Source of the DNA: an uncultured Treponema sp. | GTDB taxonomy: Bacteria; Spirochaetota; Spirochaetia; Treponematales; Treponemataceae | DNA length: 64,000 bases | Direction of reading: 5' to 3' | Assembly: GCA_947166355.1 (NCBI GenBank) | Contig: CAMVDX010000008.1 | Span: forward strand, 1 to 64,000 | Part shown: in pieces, positions 25,662 through 33,822 of the stretch | Numbering within the stretch: position 1 is the stretch's first letter | Layout of the letters: each line of letters opens with the position of its first letter | Program-made: the position numbers and the translations under genes | Notes under the pieces: generated by a model | Told to the model about the DNA's origin: nothing | Database searches by the model: none | The model's input: the letters and a program-made list of their open reading frames with translations, nothing else

Positions 25662-25863
25662 ATTGGGGGCAACTTCCCTTTATACCAACCATAATCTAAA
25701 TAAAATAGGAAAAATATATCTCTTTTTAGGAAATTTTATAAAAACAAAACGCATCTTTTTCAAATTCAGGGATTTGGGATTGGGAAAATTCCTAAATTGC
25801 TATCTGGTAAATAAGAAACACCTTCTTTTATACTTCATACTAAAAAGAACGGGAGGTATAGAT

Positions 25864-26466
25864 ATGGAAGATGTAATGCGAATTGAAAAGCCGCAAATGA
25901 ATCTAAAGAGCTTGGCTCAATTGAAAGAAATAGTTCTTGCTCCTTATATTTTCATAGCGTCGCATTTAATTCCCCAAAAAAGGAAAGCAGGAGGCACGGC
26001 ATTCAGACACATGATTTCGACTCTGGGCATATTAATTGAGTATGGTTATATAGCCCCGGTCCTTCTTAAAGCAAGTGTCATTCATGATGTTTTGGAAGAC
26101 ATTGAAGGTTTTGACCAGAACATCATTAAAAATGCTGATGAGGACGGCGAAGCTGTTCTAAAGCTTGTTCAGGAAGTTTCAAAACAGCCCGGAGAAACTA
26201 AGGCAGACTTTTTGAAGCGAATAATTGAAAAAGAGTCTTATAACGCTAAGACCTTAAAGTGTGCCGATAGAATCGCAAATTTAACGGAGCTAGGTTTTGT
26301 AACTGACGTTAAATTTATAGAACGTACCTGTAATGACTCAGAGTACTATATTCTGCCACTTGCTCTTCAGGTAGATTTTAATATGTACCTGGAAATACTG
26401 TCCCTCATTGAATCAAGAAGAAAATATCTTGAACTCGCAGGTTATTATACCATTACAACTAAATAA
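25864..26466 (+). CDS. HD-domain hydrolase, RelA/SpoT-like
   Basis: A 200-residue protein. The HD motif is VIHDVLED (His74, Asp75) with an upstream metal histidine in AFRHM (His49) and a later KCADRIANL aspartate. This matches the hydrolase half of RelA/SpoT and the small Mesh1-like hydrolases that remove pyrophosphate from (p)ppGpp. There is no synthetase or TGS domain. GGGAGG stands before the ATG; a longer frame to the left has no such site. It ends 24 bases before the AAA+ gene, so they likely form an operon. The actual nucleotide substrate is unknown. Confidence 0.8.
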   Translation: MEDVMRIEKPQMNLKSLAQLKEIVLAPYIFIASHLIPQKRKAGGTAFRHMISTLGILIEYGYIAPVLLKASVIHDVLEDIEGFDQNIIKNADEDGEAVLKLVQEVSKQPGETKADFLKRIIEKESYNAKTLKCADRIANLTELGFVTDVKFIERTCNDSEYYILPLALQVDFNMYLEILSLIESRRKYLELAGYYTITTK

Positions 26467-26490
26467 TTAAAATGAAAAGGAGAAATCACT

Positions 26491-28665
26491 ATGGAAAATT
26501 TAGAACTAAAAATAATGTTTCACAAATTATTGGTCGGCTTACTGTCTATCGACTTCAGCATAGATTATTCTATAAATAAAAATATAAAAAAGATACTTAT
26601 GGAATATTTACAAATTTCATCTTTCAAAAACAAAATAACAAAAGAACTTCTTCTGGAGTCGTTAAATAATCTGGACATACATAGTATTCCAGAAGCAAAG
26701 GTAATGTTATTGGTAAAGTATGAAAATGCAGAGTATATAGAAATTATATGTAATGAAGTAAGTTTTTCCTTTTCTAAATTATCCTATATTGAAAAGCAAA
26801 TCCTAGTTATAATTGATTTAATCTGCAATAGTATTCTGCGGGATGTTTTTCGACCATACAGAACCCCATTTACTCCAGCCGATTTTTATAGGCTTTTTGC
26901 TTTTACACTGGATATTTCTGAACAGCAATGTACCACGGCAATGGAAGAATTAATTCAGGCAGGCTTAATAGAATTTAATGAATGTGAAAAATATTTTAAA
27001 ACTACAAACTTGTTTCTGGGGGAAATGTACAGAGCCTCAACAATTCCAGAATTTGAATCTCTTGATGTAAGTGCTTTTGAACTGAATTATTCTGAAGATA
27101 TAAGTCTTTCGACAGAAGAAAATGTCCTTGCCTTTTCCGGTGATTTTGTTTCACTCTATCTTTTTTCCTTGTTTGAAAAAGAAAAAAAATACTTCTGGTA
27201 TTCAACAGATACAATGAATGCCGTGGAAGAACTGAGGTGCATAAATGATTATAATCTAAAAAATCAGTATGTCTGGATTGATAATTATGAACCAGAACCT
27301 CTGGAAAGGCAGGCTGAGCTTTTAAACTTAGTGAAAATTACTCATTCCGTACTTATAGTTTCTGCTCAACAGGCAGAATCCCTGTTTGCAAAAAAATGTA
27401 TAAAGGTTAGGCTTAAAGCCTCTTGTCTTGAATTATATTTAGAAAAAATATTTGAGCCAGACCTAGCAAGTGCTATAAAACTTTATTTATCCAAATTACC
27501 TTCTTCTGATAAAAAAAGCGATTTTATTTCAGAAATTCGACAGTTAATAAAAAATACAGATTCTACTTATGTTTATGCAACTCTACCAGATTTGTATAAG
27601 GTGTTTAAGATGAGGTTAAGCGATGAGGAACTAAAACAACAAAAAGAATTTTTAATTGCTTTTGACGAAGCAGAGTTTGAACAGCAGTATGGTGCTGATG
27701 GCTTAAACTTTGGAAATCAGGATATGAATCCTGTTATCAGAGATATTCACAGAAAGTTGATGGCCCCATGTGATTATCTGAGGGCAGATAAAGATGTGTT
27801 TTCAAAAGTGAATGATATAATTGATCAGCATCCTAATATAATAAATAAGGAGCTACTGCTTGCGATAATGCAAGTTTCACTGTATTTATCTAAAGATAAT
27901 AAGATTCACTTTCCGAAACCTATTATTTTAGTAGGTAGTCCAGGTTGTGGAAAATCAATGTTCTGCCGTCAGCTGAGAGAGGCATTGGGACAGGAGCGGG
28001 ATATATTTATTCCTATCGGAACAGGTCTTGGTGCGGATTCTTTAATGGGAATAACACCCTCGTATAAGAACGCAGGGCCTGGTCGTGTGTTATCATCGAT
28101 TTGGGAGTCAATGGGAGAATCAAAAATAAATTGCTTAAATCCGCTTTTAGTATTGGATGAAATTGAGAAGGGGTGCTACAGTTTTAAAAATGATGTGAAT
28201 CAAAATATTCAACCGTCTCTTTTGCAGCTTTTCTCTGATGAGTGTGCTTTACACTTTCAAGATAGCTTCTTCCAAATTTCTATAAAGAATTTCTTTGTAA
28301 ATTACTTGGCGACAGCCAATAGCCTATCTCCATTGCCAGAGCCGATTCTGAACAGATGCTTTGTTATTAGATTTAGGGATTACTCAGAAGAGGAAATGAA
28401 GGGCATTGTGATTCCAGCTCAGTATTCATCTTTTCGAAAAGAGTTGAACCATTTGGTTCCAGAAAGTTTAACTAAAGATGAAATTGATTTGATATATCAG
28501 ATGAGTAACGGACAGCCACGCCAAGTAAAGCCTTCACTTATTCTATGGCTTGCATCCATTTTTAAGGATGGAAAAAGGCAAGAATTAGATTTAAAAAAAT
28601 TTAACAGTCTTGTTGAGAGTTCACGAATGAATTATGATGACAAGCAGATTGGTTTTTACAGGTAA
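26491..28665 (+). CDS. Large AAA+ ATPase of unknown type
   Basis: A 724-residue protein. The first ~470 residues have no family I recognise and look mostly helical. The AAA+ core has Walker A GSPGCGKS at 482-489, Walker B LLVLDEIEKG, sensor 1 YLATANS, and an arginine-finger-like EPILNRCFVIRF. The core resembles Lon or MoxR-type ATPases, but no Lon protease domain (catalytic Ser/Lys) follows; only a short lid remains. MoxR-type ATPases often work with VWA proteins, and one is encoded at 31601. AAGGAG precedes the ATG. A strong terminator follows. Confidence 0.8.
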   Translation: MENLELKIMFHKLLVGLLSIDFSIDYSINKNIKKILMEYLQISSFKNKITKELLLESLNNLDIHSIPEAKVMLLVKYENAEYIEIICNEVSFSFSKLSYIEKQILVIIDLICNSILRDVFRPYRTPFTPADFYRLFAFTLDISEQQCTTAMEELIQAGLIEFNECEKYFKTTNLFLGEMYRASTIPEFESLDVSAFELNYSEDISLSTEENVLAFSGDFVSLYLFSLFEKEKKYFWYSTDTMNAVEELRCINDYNLKNQYVWIDNYEPEPLERQAELLNLVKITHSVLIVSAQQAESLFAKKCIKVRLKASCLELYLEKIFEPDLASAIKLYLSKLPSSDKKSDFISEIRQLIKNTDSTYVYATLPDLYKVFKMRLSDEELKQQKEFLIAFDEAEFEQQYGADGLNFGNQDMNPVIRDIHRKLMAPCDYLRADKDVFSKVNDIIDQHPNIINKELLLAIMQVSLYLSKDNKIHFPKPIILVGSPGCGKSMFCRQLREALGQERDIFIPIGTGLGADSLMGITPSYKNAGPGRVLSSIWESMGESKINCLNPLLVLDEIEKGCYSFKNDVNQNIQPSLLQLFSDECALHFQDSFFQISIKNFFVNYLATANSLSPLPEPILNRCFVIRFRDYSEEEMKGIVIPAQYSSFRKELNHLVPESLTKDEIDLIYQMSNGQPRQVKPSLILWLASIFKDGKRQELDLKKFNSLVESSRMNYDDKQIGFYR

Positions 28666-28677
28666 CTAGCTGTACTA

Positions 28678-28719
28678 AAAACGAGGCAAAATAGGATCGT
28701 CCTGTTTTGCCTCGTTTTT
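28678..28719 (+). terminator. Intrinsic terminator after the AAA+ gene
   Basis: AAACGAGGCAAAA pairs with TTTTGCCTCGTTT over 13 base pairs, with a further AGGA/TCCT inner stem, and is followed by seven T residues. It separates the HD-AAA+ transcript from the next operon. Confidence 0.92.
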
Positions 28720-28756
28720 TTGATGTATTGAATATGATTTTTAATTTTAATAATTA

Positions 28757-28785
28757 TTGACAAGAATTGAAGAGTTCATTATAAA
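28757..28785 (+). promoter_or_regulatory. Sigma-70-type promoter for the STAND-like ATPase
   Basis: TTGACA at 28757-28762 and TATAAA at 28780-28785 with a 17-base spacer. It lies right after the terminator of the AAA+ gene and 200 bases before the next large gene, with a short interrupted frame in between. Confidence 0.7.
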
Positions 28786-28820
28786 ATAGAACTTGCGTCT
28801 TATATAGTTAAGGCAAGGAG

Positions 28821-28980
28821 ATGACAAAAAAAAATATTAGCCATAGATGAAAATTATGTAGATAGTAAGGATTTAGGTATAAGTTTGCTTATGCTTGAAA
28901 ATATCTTTTGGTCTATATTCCAGGGAATGCGGGAAAGTTCTTTGGATTATAAAGAATCGTATTTTAGTTATTCTATATAA
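28821..28980 (+). other. Short frame interrupted at a run of nine A
   Basis: Starting ATGACA then nine A in a row, the frame hits stop codons at once. With one A fewer it would open as MTKKILAIDENYVDSKDLGI and continue SLLMLENIFWSIFQGMRESS to a stop at 28980, just before the next gene's ribosome-binding site. AAGGAG lies directly against the ATG. It may be a decayed small gene, or one switched by slippage. Confidence 0.35.
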
Positions 28981-28993
28981 AAAGGAGCCTTCT

Positions 28994-30607
28994 ATGGATA
29001 ATGAAAAAATAATTGCACTAAAACTTCTTCGTTTTTTTGTCAGCGAAGTTTGTGGATGGAACTGCAGCACTGTAAATGAAAAAATTGCTGATGAAATTAA
29101 GCAGAAATTTAATTACGAAAAATTTGGTCCAAAGACAGTTGATAATATCATAGCTGAAAAACATAAATTTTTTAGTTGGGAAGAAGTTTGTGCTGTAGCA
29201 GAAATCTGTGCTTCTTTAACGAGAAATAAAGACAAAATAGGCATTTTAAATAAACTTCTGGAATCATTCTTAAAAACGTGTGCTCCCAATGATGCAGTCG
29301 ATGTTGAAAAACTGGTCAGAAAATATACTGGCGTAGAAGAATCAGAAAAACTTCCTGCTAAAAATAGAACACAACAGCAATTAAATATCGAAAATCCAAA
29401 GAAAGCATCTGCAAATCAAATTTCTTCTGATATGCAAAAGCCTATACTGGACGATGTAGTTCAAGAAATAAAAAATACAATTAAAGAAAAGTTTGTATTT
29501 TTATACGGTCCTGATCAGTCTGGAAAAAGCTTCATTTCAAAATCGGTTATAAAAGATTTGTGCGATAAGGGTAATATCGATTTTCAAATTTATCTGGACT
29601 ATGAATACGATGAGATGACCTACCCAGCTTTCCTAAAAAAAGTGATAAAGTCTGTATGTGGTGATACCCGTTATTCATCAATAACTGAAATTCCTGAGTT
29701 AAAGAGGAAAGCTGCAAAATGCCTTTCGTGTAGCAGAAGATACAGTATATTCGTGAACGGAATAGAAAAACTTTCAGATAATAATAGATACAATTTAATA
29801 TCGTTTATTATAAATAACGTGTTTAGTAACAGTGTTGTAATAGTTGCAAGCAATGAACTAAAAGATACCTTTCCAGAGATAGGCAGTGCATTTAAGGAAA
29901 TTCACATGCGGCCATTAACATGGACTGAATGGGAAAACTACGTGGCATCAAAACGAAAAGATACTCCACTTTTACAAAGACTGAACGAGGTTACTTACAA
30001 GAAAATTGTTAATCTTGCGTTCCTGCATGGTAAAGGGTATTTGGGGCTTCTTAATAGGTATATGTTCAATTTTTCTGATTTGGTGTCTACTAAAGATTTT
30101 TTGGACGATTATGATTTTAACGTACAGGCAAGCATAATATATTATAGTGAAGAGTTTAAGAACCTTTCAGATGAAACACTAAAACTCTTAATTGCAATTT
30201 CCTTATTTAATTTCATTTCAAAAAAAGGCTTGGCTGAAATTACAGGATTATCGGAATCTGTGTTGTCTGAAAATCTTGATTTATTACAAAATATGTCTTT
30301 TATAAAAAAACAATCACAGTCATCAATTACACAGTATAGTTTGACTAAGAAATTGACATTTGCAGTTGAAACTGAACGAAATAACAATCCTGAAAAATAT
30401 AAAAAGATTTATGATTCCTGGATTTTATATTACATCAAACTTACAGCTAAGTATGATATTTCCTCTGCAAATTTTGACAATTTGTGTTGTACAATGCCCG
30501 AACTTGAAAGCATTATTTATGCAATAGAATATTGTGCGGAAAGCGGACGAAGGAAAGATTACAAATCTCTCGTTCAGAATTGGCTTAGGCGGGTAAAGGC
30601 GAGTTGA
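28994..30607 (+). CDS. STAND-like P-loop ATPase
   Basis: A 537-residue protein. The N-terminal ~140 residues form a helical domain of unknown kind (LKLLRFFVSEVCGWNCSTVN). A P-loop ATPase follows: Walker A GPDQSGKS at 172-179, Walker B-like YSIFVNGIEKLS, and a sensor-type VVIVASNELKD. The C-terminal third holds a winged-helix-like part (KKGLAEITGLSESVLSENLD) and a helical tail. The order ATPase then winged helix is that of STAND switch proteins, which respond to a signal by oligomerising. A GGAG site precedes ATG 28994. It may be the sensor of the locus; the ligand is unknown. Confidence 0.75.
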   Translation: MDNEKIIALKLLRFFVSEVCGWNCSTVNEKIADEIKQKFNYEKFGPKTVDNIIAEKHKFFSWEEVCAVAEICASLTRNKDKIGILNKLLESFLKTCAPNDAVDVEKLVRKYTGVEESEKLPAKNRTQQQLNIENPKKASANQISSDMQKPILDDVVQEIKNTIKEKFVFLYGPDQSGKSFISKSVIKDLCDKGNIDFQIYLDYEYDEMTYPAFLKKVIKSVCGDTRYSSITEIPELKRKAAKCLSCSRRYSIFVNGIEKLSDNNRYNLISFIINNVFSNSVVIVASNELKDTFPEIGSAFKEIHMRPLTWTEWENYVASKRKDTPLLQRLNEVTYKKIVNLAFLHGKGYLGLLNRYMFNFSDLVSTKDFLDDYDFNVQASIIYYSEEFKNLSDETLKLLIAISLFNFISKKGLAEITGLSESVLSENLDLLQNMSFIKKQSQSSITQYSLTKKLTFAVETERNNNPEKYKKIYDSWILYYIKLTAKYDISSANFDNLCCTMPELESIIYAIEYCAESGRRKDYKSLVQNWLRRVKAS

Positions 30608-30637
30608 ATCAATGTTTGAAGGAAAAAAAAGAGTCAT

Positions 30638-30670
30638 TAAGCGGCATAAGATTAATTCTTGTGCCGCTTA
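30638..30670. terminator. Bidirectional hairpin terminator
   Basis: TAAGCGGCA and TGCCGCTTA with inner AAGA/TCTT pairs form a long stem between the converging ATPase and XRE genes. T residues follow on the plus strand. It overlaps the last codons of the XRE gene. Confidence 0.8.
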
Positions 30671-31036
30671 TTTTTGGAGTTGTTCAGTAAATTCCTTCCT
30701 TTGCTTTTTTATAAAATCTATCATATTTGCAATTATTGCAAGTTCATCTTTATTCAGCCCATTCATCCTCTGTGCAATTCTAAAGACTTCTATAGGAAAC
30801 GGGCTTTTCTGCTGAATTGAAGATTCTGTTTTTTCTTCAAACCCATTTACTAAAAAATCAACACTGACATCCAGTGCTTTTGCAAGCTTTAAGGCTTTAT
30901 CTACAGGTGGCATAGAATTTTTTGTCTTTAGATAACTGCTGATAGTTCCAGAATTAATATCTGTTAATGCAGCAAGCTGAACAGTCGTTAGATTTTTGCA
31001 ATACATTGCTTCTTTCAGATTTTCCTTGAAACTCAT
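30668..31036 (-). CDS. XRE family transcriptional regulator
   Basis: A 122-residue protein. The helix-turn-helix fills residues about 5-62 (TTVQLAALTDINSGTISSYL then KTKNSMPPVDKALKLAKALD and VSVDFLVNG). The rest is a helical, probably dimerising, tail. It is divergent from the membrane zinc-ribbon gene, and direct repeats lie between them (31083-31123). It probably represses the island. A truncated copy of its start lies at 25476-25661. Confidence 0.85.
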   Translation of the reverse strand: MSFKENLKEAMYCKNLTTVQLAALTDINSGTISSYLKTKNSMPPVDKALKLAKALDVSVDFLVNGFEEKTESSIQQKSPFPIEVFRIAQRMNGLNKDELAIIANMIDFIKKQRKEFTEQLQK

Positions 31037-31082
31037 AGCAATATTCTACAAAGATTTTACTAATCAGCTTTTTGAATTTGCA

Positions 31083-31123
31083 ATATTTGATAGTTGGATT
31101 TATAATTAGGATATTTGATAGTT
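31083..31123. promoter_or_regulatory. Direct repeats between divergent genes, possible operator
   Basis: ATATTTGATAGTT occurs at 31083-31095 and again at 31111-31123, start-to-start distance 28 bases, between the XRE repressor and the membrane zinc-ribbon gene. The placement suits an operator for the repressor; binding is inferred. Confidence 0.45.
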
Positions 31124-31166
31124 TTAAGTGTCACGAGTAATTTTTTACTAATTATGGAGAGTGATA

Positions 31167-31502
31167 ATGGCTGAGCTGATTATTGCGATTATATTTATTG
31201 TAATTCTAATCTCTTGGATAAGCCCAAAAATAAAAAAGTGGTATCTGCATCATCATTGCCCACATTGTAAATCCTGGTTTTCTGTAAAACTTATTCAATT
31301 TGATGCTGATACCGTTGTAGAAGGTCACGACCAGAACGGCTTATTTGGCGGACTTTTTAAGAGTTTAAAATTTTTAGGTCTGATTGGCGGTACATCATAT
31401 ACAAAAGATAATCCTTTTTTAAGAGAATTCGGCAAGGGGCGTTATTTGTGCTCAAAATGTGGACGGGATTTTTTTATAGAGGAACATAGAGATAGGAGAT
31501 AA
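31167..31502 (+). CDS. Small membrane protein with a zinc ribbon
   Basis: A 111-residue protein with one N-terminal membrane segment (AELIIAIIFIVILISWI) followed by a zinc-ribbon fold. The cysteine pairs are CPHC near residue 32 and CSKC near residue 98, with a glycine-rich loop (NGLFGGLFKSLKFLGLIGG) between them. Its C-terminus is basic. I chose ATG 31167 because GGAGA lies upstream; a GTG two codons earlier is possible. It is the first gene of the VWA-phosphatase-kinase run and may tether that complex to the membrane (inference). Confidence 0.65.
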   Translation: MAELIIAIIFIVILISWISPKIKKWYLHHHCPHCKSWFSVKLIQFDADTVVEGHDQNGLFGGLFKSLKFLGLIGGTSYTKDNPFLREFGKGRYLCSKCGRDFFIEEHRDRR

Positions 31503-31600
31503 GGTTAATTATATCTCTATTTGAGACACTATAGATTTTTTTAAGTAAGGATGCATTTTATATTTATATAAAGCTATATATACAGAAAGGAGGGATAATT

Positions 31601-32383
31601 ATGTCTATTTTCCATAAAGCGTTTTGGCACAGCAAGGCCATTGCCGATAATGCTGAAACTAACAAGGAGGAACAGGAAATGATTGAATTAAAGCAGACTG
31701 GATTTCAAGAGATGCCGGGTGTAAAAGTCTCGAATCCAAATGAGCCACACATGGCTTGTGTATTGCTACTGGATACATCCTCTTCTATGATTGGGGAGCC
31801 TATTAACAGCTTGAATAAGGCAATAAAAGATTTTAAGGAACAGACATCATTGGACGAATTCGCTCAAAAAAGAGTAGATATTGCAATTATTGAGTTTAAT
31901 GATAAAGCTCGTGTTGTCCAAGAATTCACTCCACTTCCACAGCTCCAGCCAGTTTGTTTATCAGCAGTTGGATGTACAGCAATGGGTGAAGGTATAAATT
32001 TAGCAATCGACAAAGTAAAGGAAAGAAACAGGTTTTATGCAAGCATGGGTACCCCCTGTTTTAAGCCTTGGATATTTATGATTACAGATGGAGCACCTAC
32101 TGATGATATTTCAGTTGCAAGACAAAGAATCATCGATGAGGAAAGCAAAGGCAAGTACGGTCATTTAAAGTTCTGGGCTGTAGGTGTTCCTGGGTACAAT
32201 AAGGAAACTATAACGTCATTGACGAAAAGATGCATAGAGTTGGATGGAAAAGGTAAGGAGTTTAGTGATTTGTTTGATTGGTTGGGGGCTAGTATGGTGA
32301 CTATTTCTGTCAGTAGGGTTGATGAAAATCCGAAACTTCCTGATCTTCCAAACAACGCCCGTGTAATTCCATCGGATTTCTAA
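31601..32383 (+). CDS. VWA domain protein, TerY-like
   Basis: A 260-residue protein with a complete metal-ion adhesion site: DTSSS (Asp58, Ser60, Ser62), the threonine in GCTAMGEGI, and the aspartate in ITDGAPTDD. The domain matches TerY-type VWA proteins. In TerY-P triads this protein is the phosphorylated partner or scaffold for a PP2C phosphatase and a kinase, both encoded next. GGAGGG lies before the ATG. An ATG at residue 27 with GGAGGA upstream could give a shorter form. Assignment is firm; the role is from comparative genomics. Confidence 0.9.
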   Translation: MSIFHKAFWHSKAIADNAETNKEEQEMIELKQTGFQEMPGVKVSNPNEPHMACVLLLDTSSSMIGEPINSLNKAIKDFKEQTSLDEFAQKRVDIAIIEFNDKARVVQEFTPLPQLQPVCLSAVGCTAMGEGINLAIDKVKERNRFYASMGTPCFKPWIFMITDGAPTDDISVARQRIIDEESKGKYGHLKFWAVGVPGYNKETITSLTKRCIELDGKGKEFSDLFDWLGASMVTISVSRVDENPKLPDLPNNARVIPSDF

Positions 32384-32461
32384 TTATATATTGATAAACA
32401 GAAACTATAACAAACAGCCATAAAAAGTAATTAAGAGGAATATGAGGTTATGACATATACC

Positions 32462-32501
32462 TCCTCTTCCAAGCGATGCACGTGTAATCCCTTGGGAATA
32501 G
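32462..32501 (+). pseudogene. Vestigial C-terminus of a second VWA gene
   Basis: The frame PPLPSDARVIPWE then stop resembles the end of the intact VWA protein (PDLPNNARVIPSDF). It has no upstream body. It marks a deleted tandem copy between the VWA and phosphatase genes. Confidence 0.5.
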
Positions 32502-32592
32502 GAGTTGTATTCTGAACTTGGTATGTGTGTTTTAGAATTTGGAAATTTAAAATCGTATACTGAGCCTTAAATATAAGGCAGGAGGTCTTCGT

Positions 32593-33753
32593 ATGATTAT
32601 TGATTATGGTTTTAGCATAGTCGGGAAATCTCATATAGCTAAGGGGATATGCTGTCAGGATAATCATAAGATAGTAAAACTCGAAAATGGATGGTTCATT
32701 GCTGCGGTTGCCGATGGAGTTGGTTCTGCAAAAAACTCACATATTGGCTCTAAAATTGCAACTGAAACTGTTGTTTCTTTCTGCGAAAAATATATGCCAT
32801 GGGATTACAGCATTACTAGTATTAAGTCAATGATACGTACTGCATATAACTATGCTTTCAAACAGATACTTCGTGAATCCCAAAGGAGCAGAGAACCTAT
32901 AGAAAGCTATGATACAACATTGGACTTAGTTATATATGATGGATGCAGAATTATTTATGGACATTCAGGAGATGGTGGCATTGTAGGATTAAATACTTTT
33001 GGTAATTATATTCCAATTACAAAGCCTCAAAAAGGAGCAGACGGAATATCAGTTATACCATTAAGAGCTGGTTATTCAACATGGAATATAGACATATATG
33101 AAGAAGAGTTAGCAGCTGTTTTAATGATGACGGACGGGATGTGGGATAATGTTTTATTCCCATATTTGTTAAGAGATAATGATAATGGACTGAATAGAGC
33201 ATATGTCCCAATTGCAAGTTTTTTTGGTGATCCGATTTGTTTTGCAGGCGATGAAAATAGTGCAGAAGAAGCAAAAAAAAACGTAAGAGAGTTTATGCTC
33301 GGAGACAAAACATTTGATGTAAAAAGATATTATTCTTTTATTGATAAGGTTTACAAAAAGCGTGTTGGACACTCAGCTGATAAGTTATTGGATGAATTGA
33401 AAATAAATAATTATCCACTAATTTTTATGCAGGAAGTACAAGACGATAAAACAATGGTTGGCCTTATTAATACAGATTCTTTTGTTAGTAATCGAGAAGA
33501 AACATTTTATCAGGAACCCGATTGGCAAAGATTGCAGGATTCATGGAATAGAAAAGCATACCCTCACCTGTATGTTGAGAAAAAAACTGAAAGCGACAAA
33601 AAAAATGCAAAAAATATAGAAGAACACACAGATACAGATAGTATAAAAAAGGATTCTAAGAAAAAGCAAAACAGCAATATTCAGGAAAACAAAACATTTA
33701 TTCTTTTTGAAAAGAAAATGAGACAGAAAAATACAAAACTTGATGGCAGGTAA
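32593..33753 (+). CDS. PP2C-family serine/threonine phosphatase
   Basis: A 386-residue protein. PP2C motifs are CQDNH (Asp23), AVADGVGSA (Asp41-Gly42, metal-binding), YGHSGDGGIV and MTDGMWDN near residue 180. The first ~280 residues are the phosphatase; the C-terminal ~60 residues are Lys/Glu/Asp-rich and probably disordered. GGAGG stands before the ATG. It is the second member of the VWA-phosphatase-kinase triad and should reverse the kinase's action on the VWA protein or another target. Confidence 0.9.
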   Translation: MIIDYGFSIVGKSHIAKGICCQDNHKIVKLENGWFIAAVADGVGSAKNSHIGSKIATETVVSFCEKYMPWDYSITSIKSMIRTAYNYAFKQILRESQRSREPIESYDTTLDLVIYDGCRIIYGHSGDGGIVGLNTFGNYIPITKPQKGADGISVIPLRAGYSTWNIDIYEEELAAVLMMTDGMWDNVLFPYLLRDNDNGLNRAYVPIASFFGDPICFAGDENSAEEAKKNVREFMLGDKTFDVKRYYSFIDKVYKKRVGHSADKLLDELKINNYPLIFMQEVQDDKTMVGLINTDSFVSNREETFYQEPDWQRLQDSWNRKAYPHLYVEKKTESDKKNAKNIEEHTDTDSIKKDSKKKQNSNIQENKTFILFEKKMRQKNTKLDGR

Positions 33754-33822
33754 CAGAATAATTAGTGTTAAAACACGAAAGGAAGTATGGCTACAAATTT
33801 TAAAATAGGAGCGCAATAAAAT

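Noticed and set aside
26491-28665. A Lon protease
   Set aside because: The ATPase core resembles Lon, but the protein ends shortly after the AAA+ lid and has no Ser-Lys protease domain.
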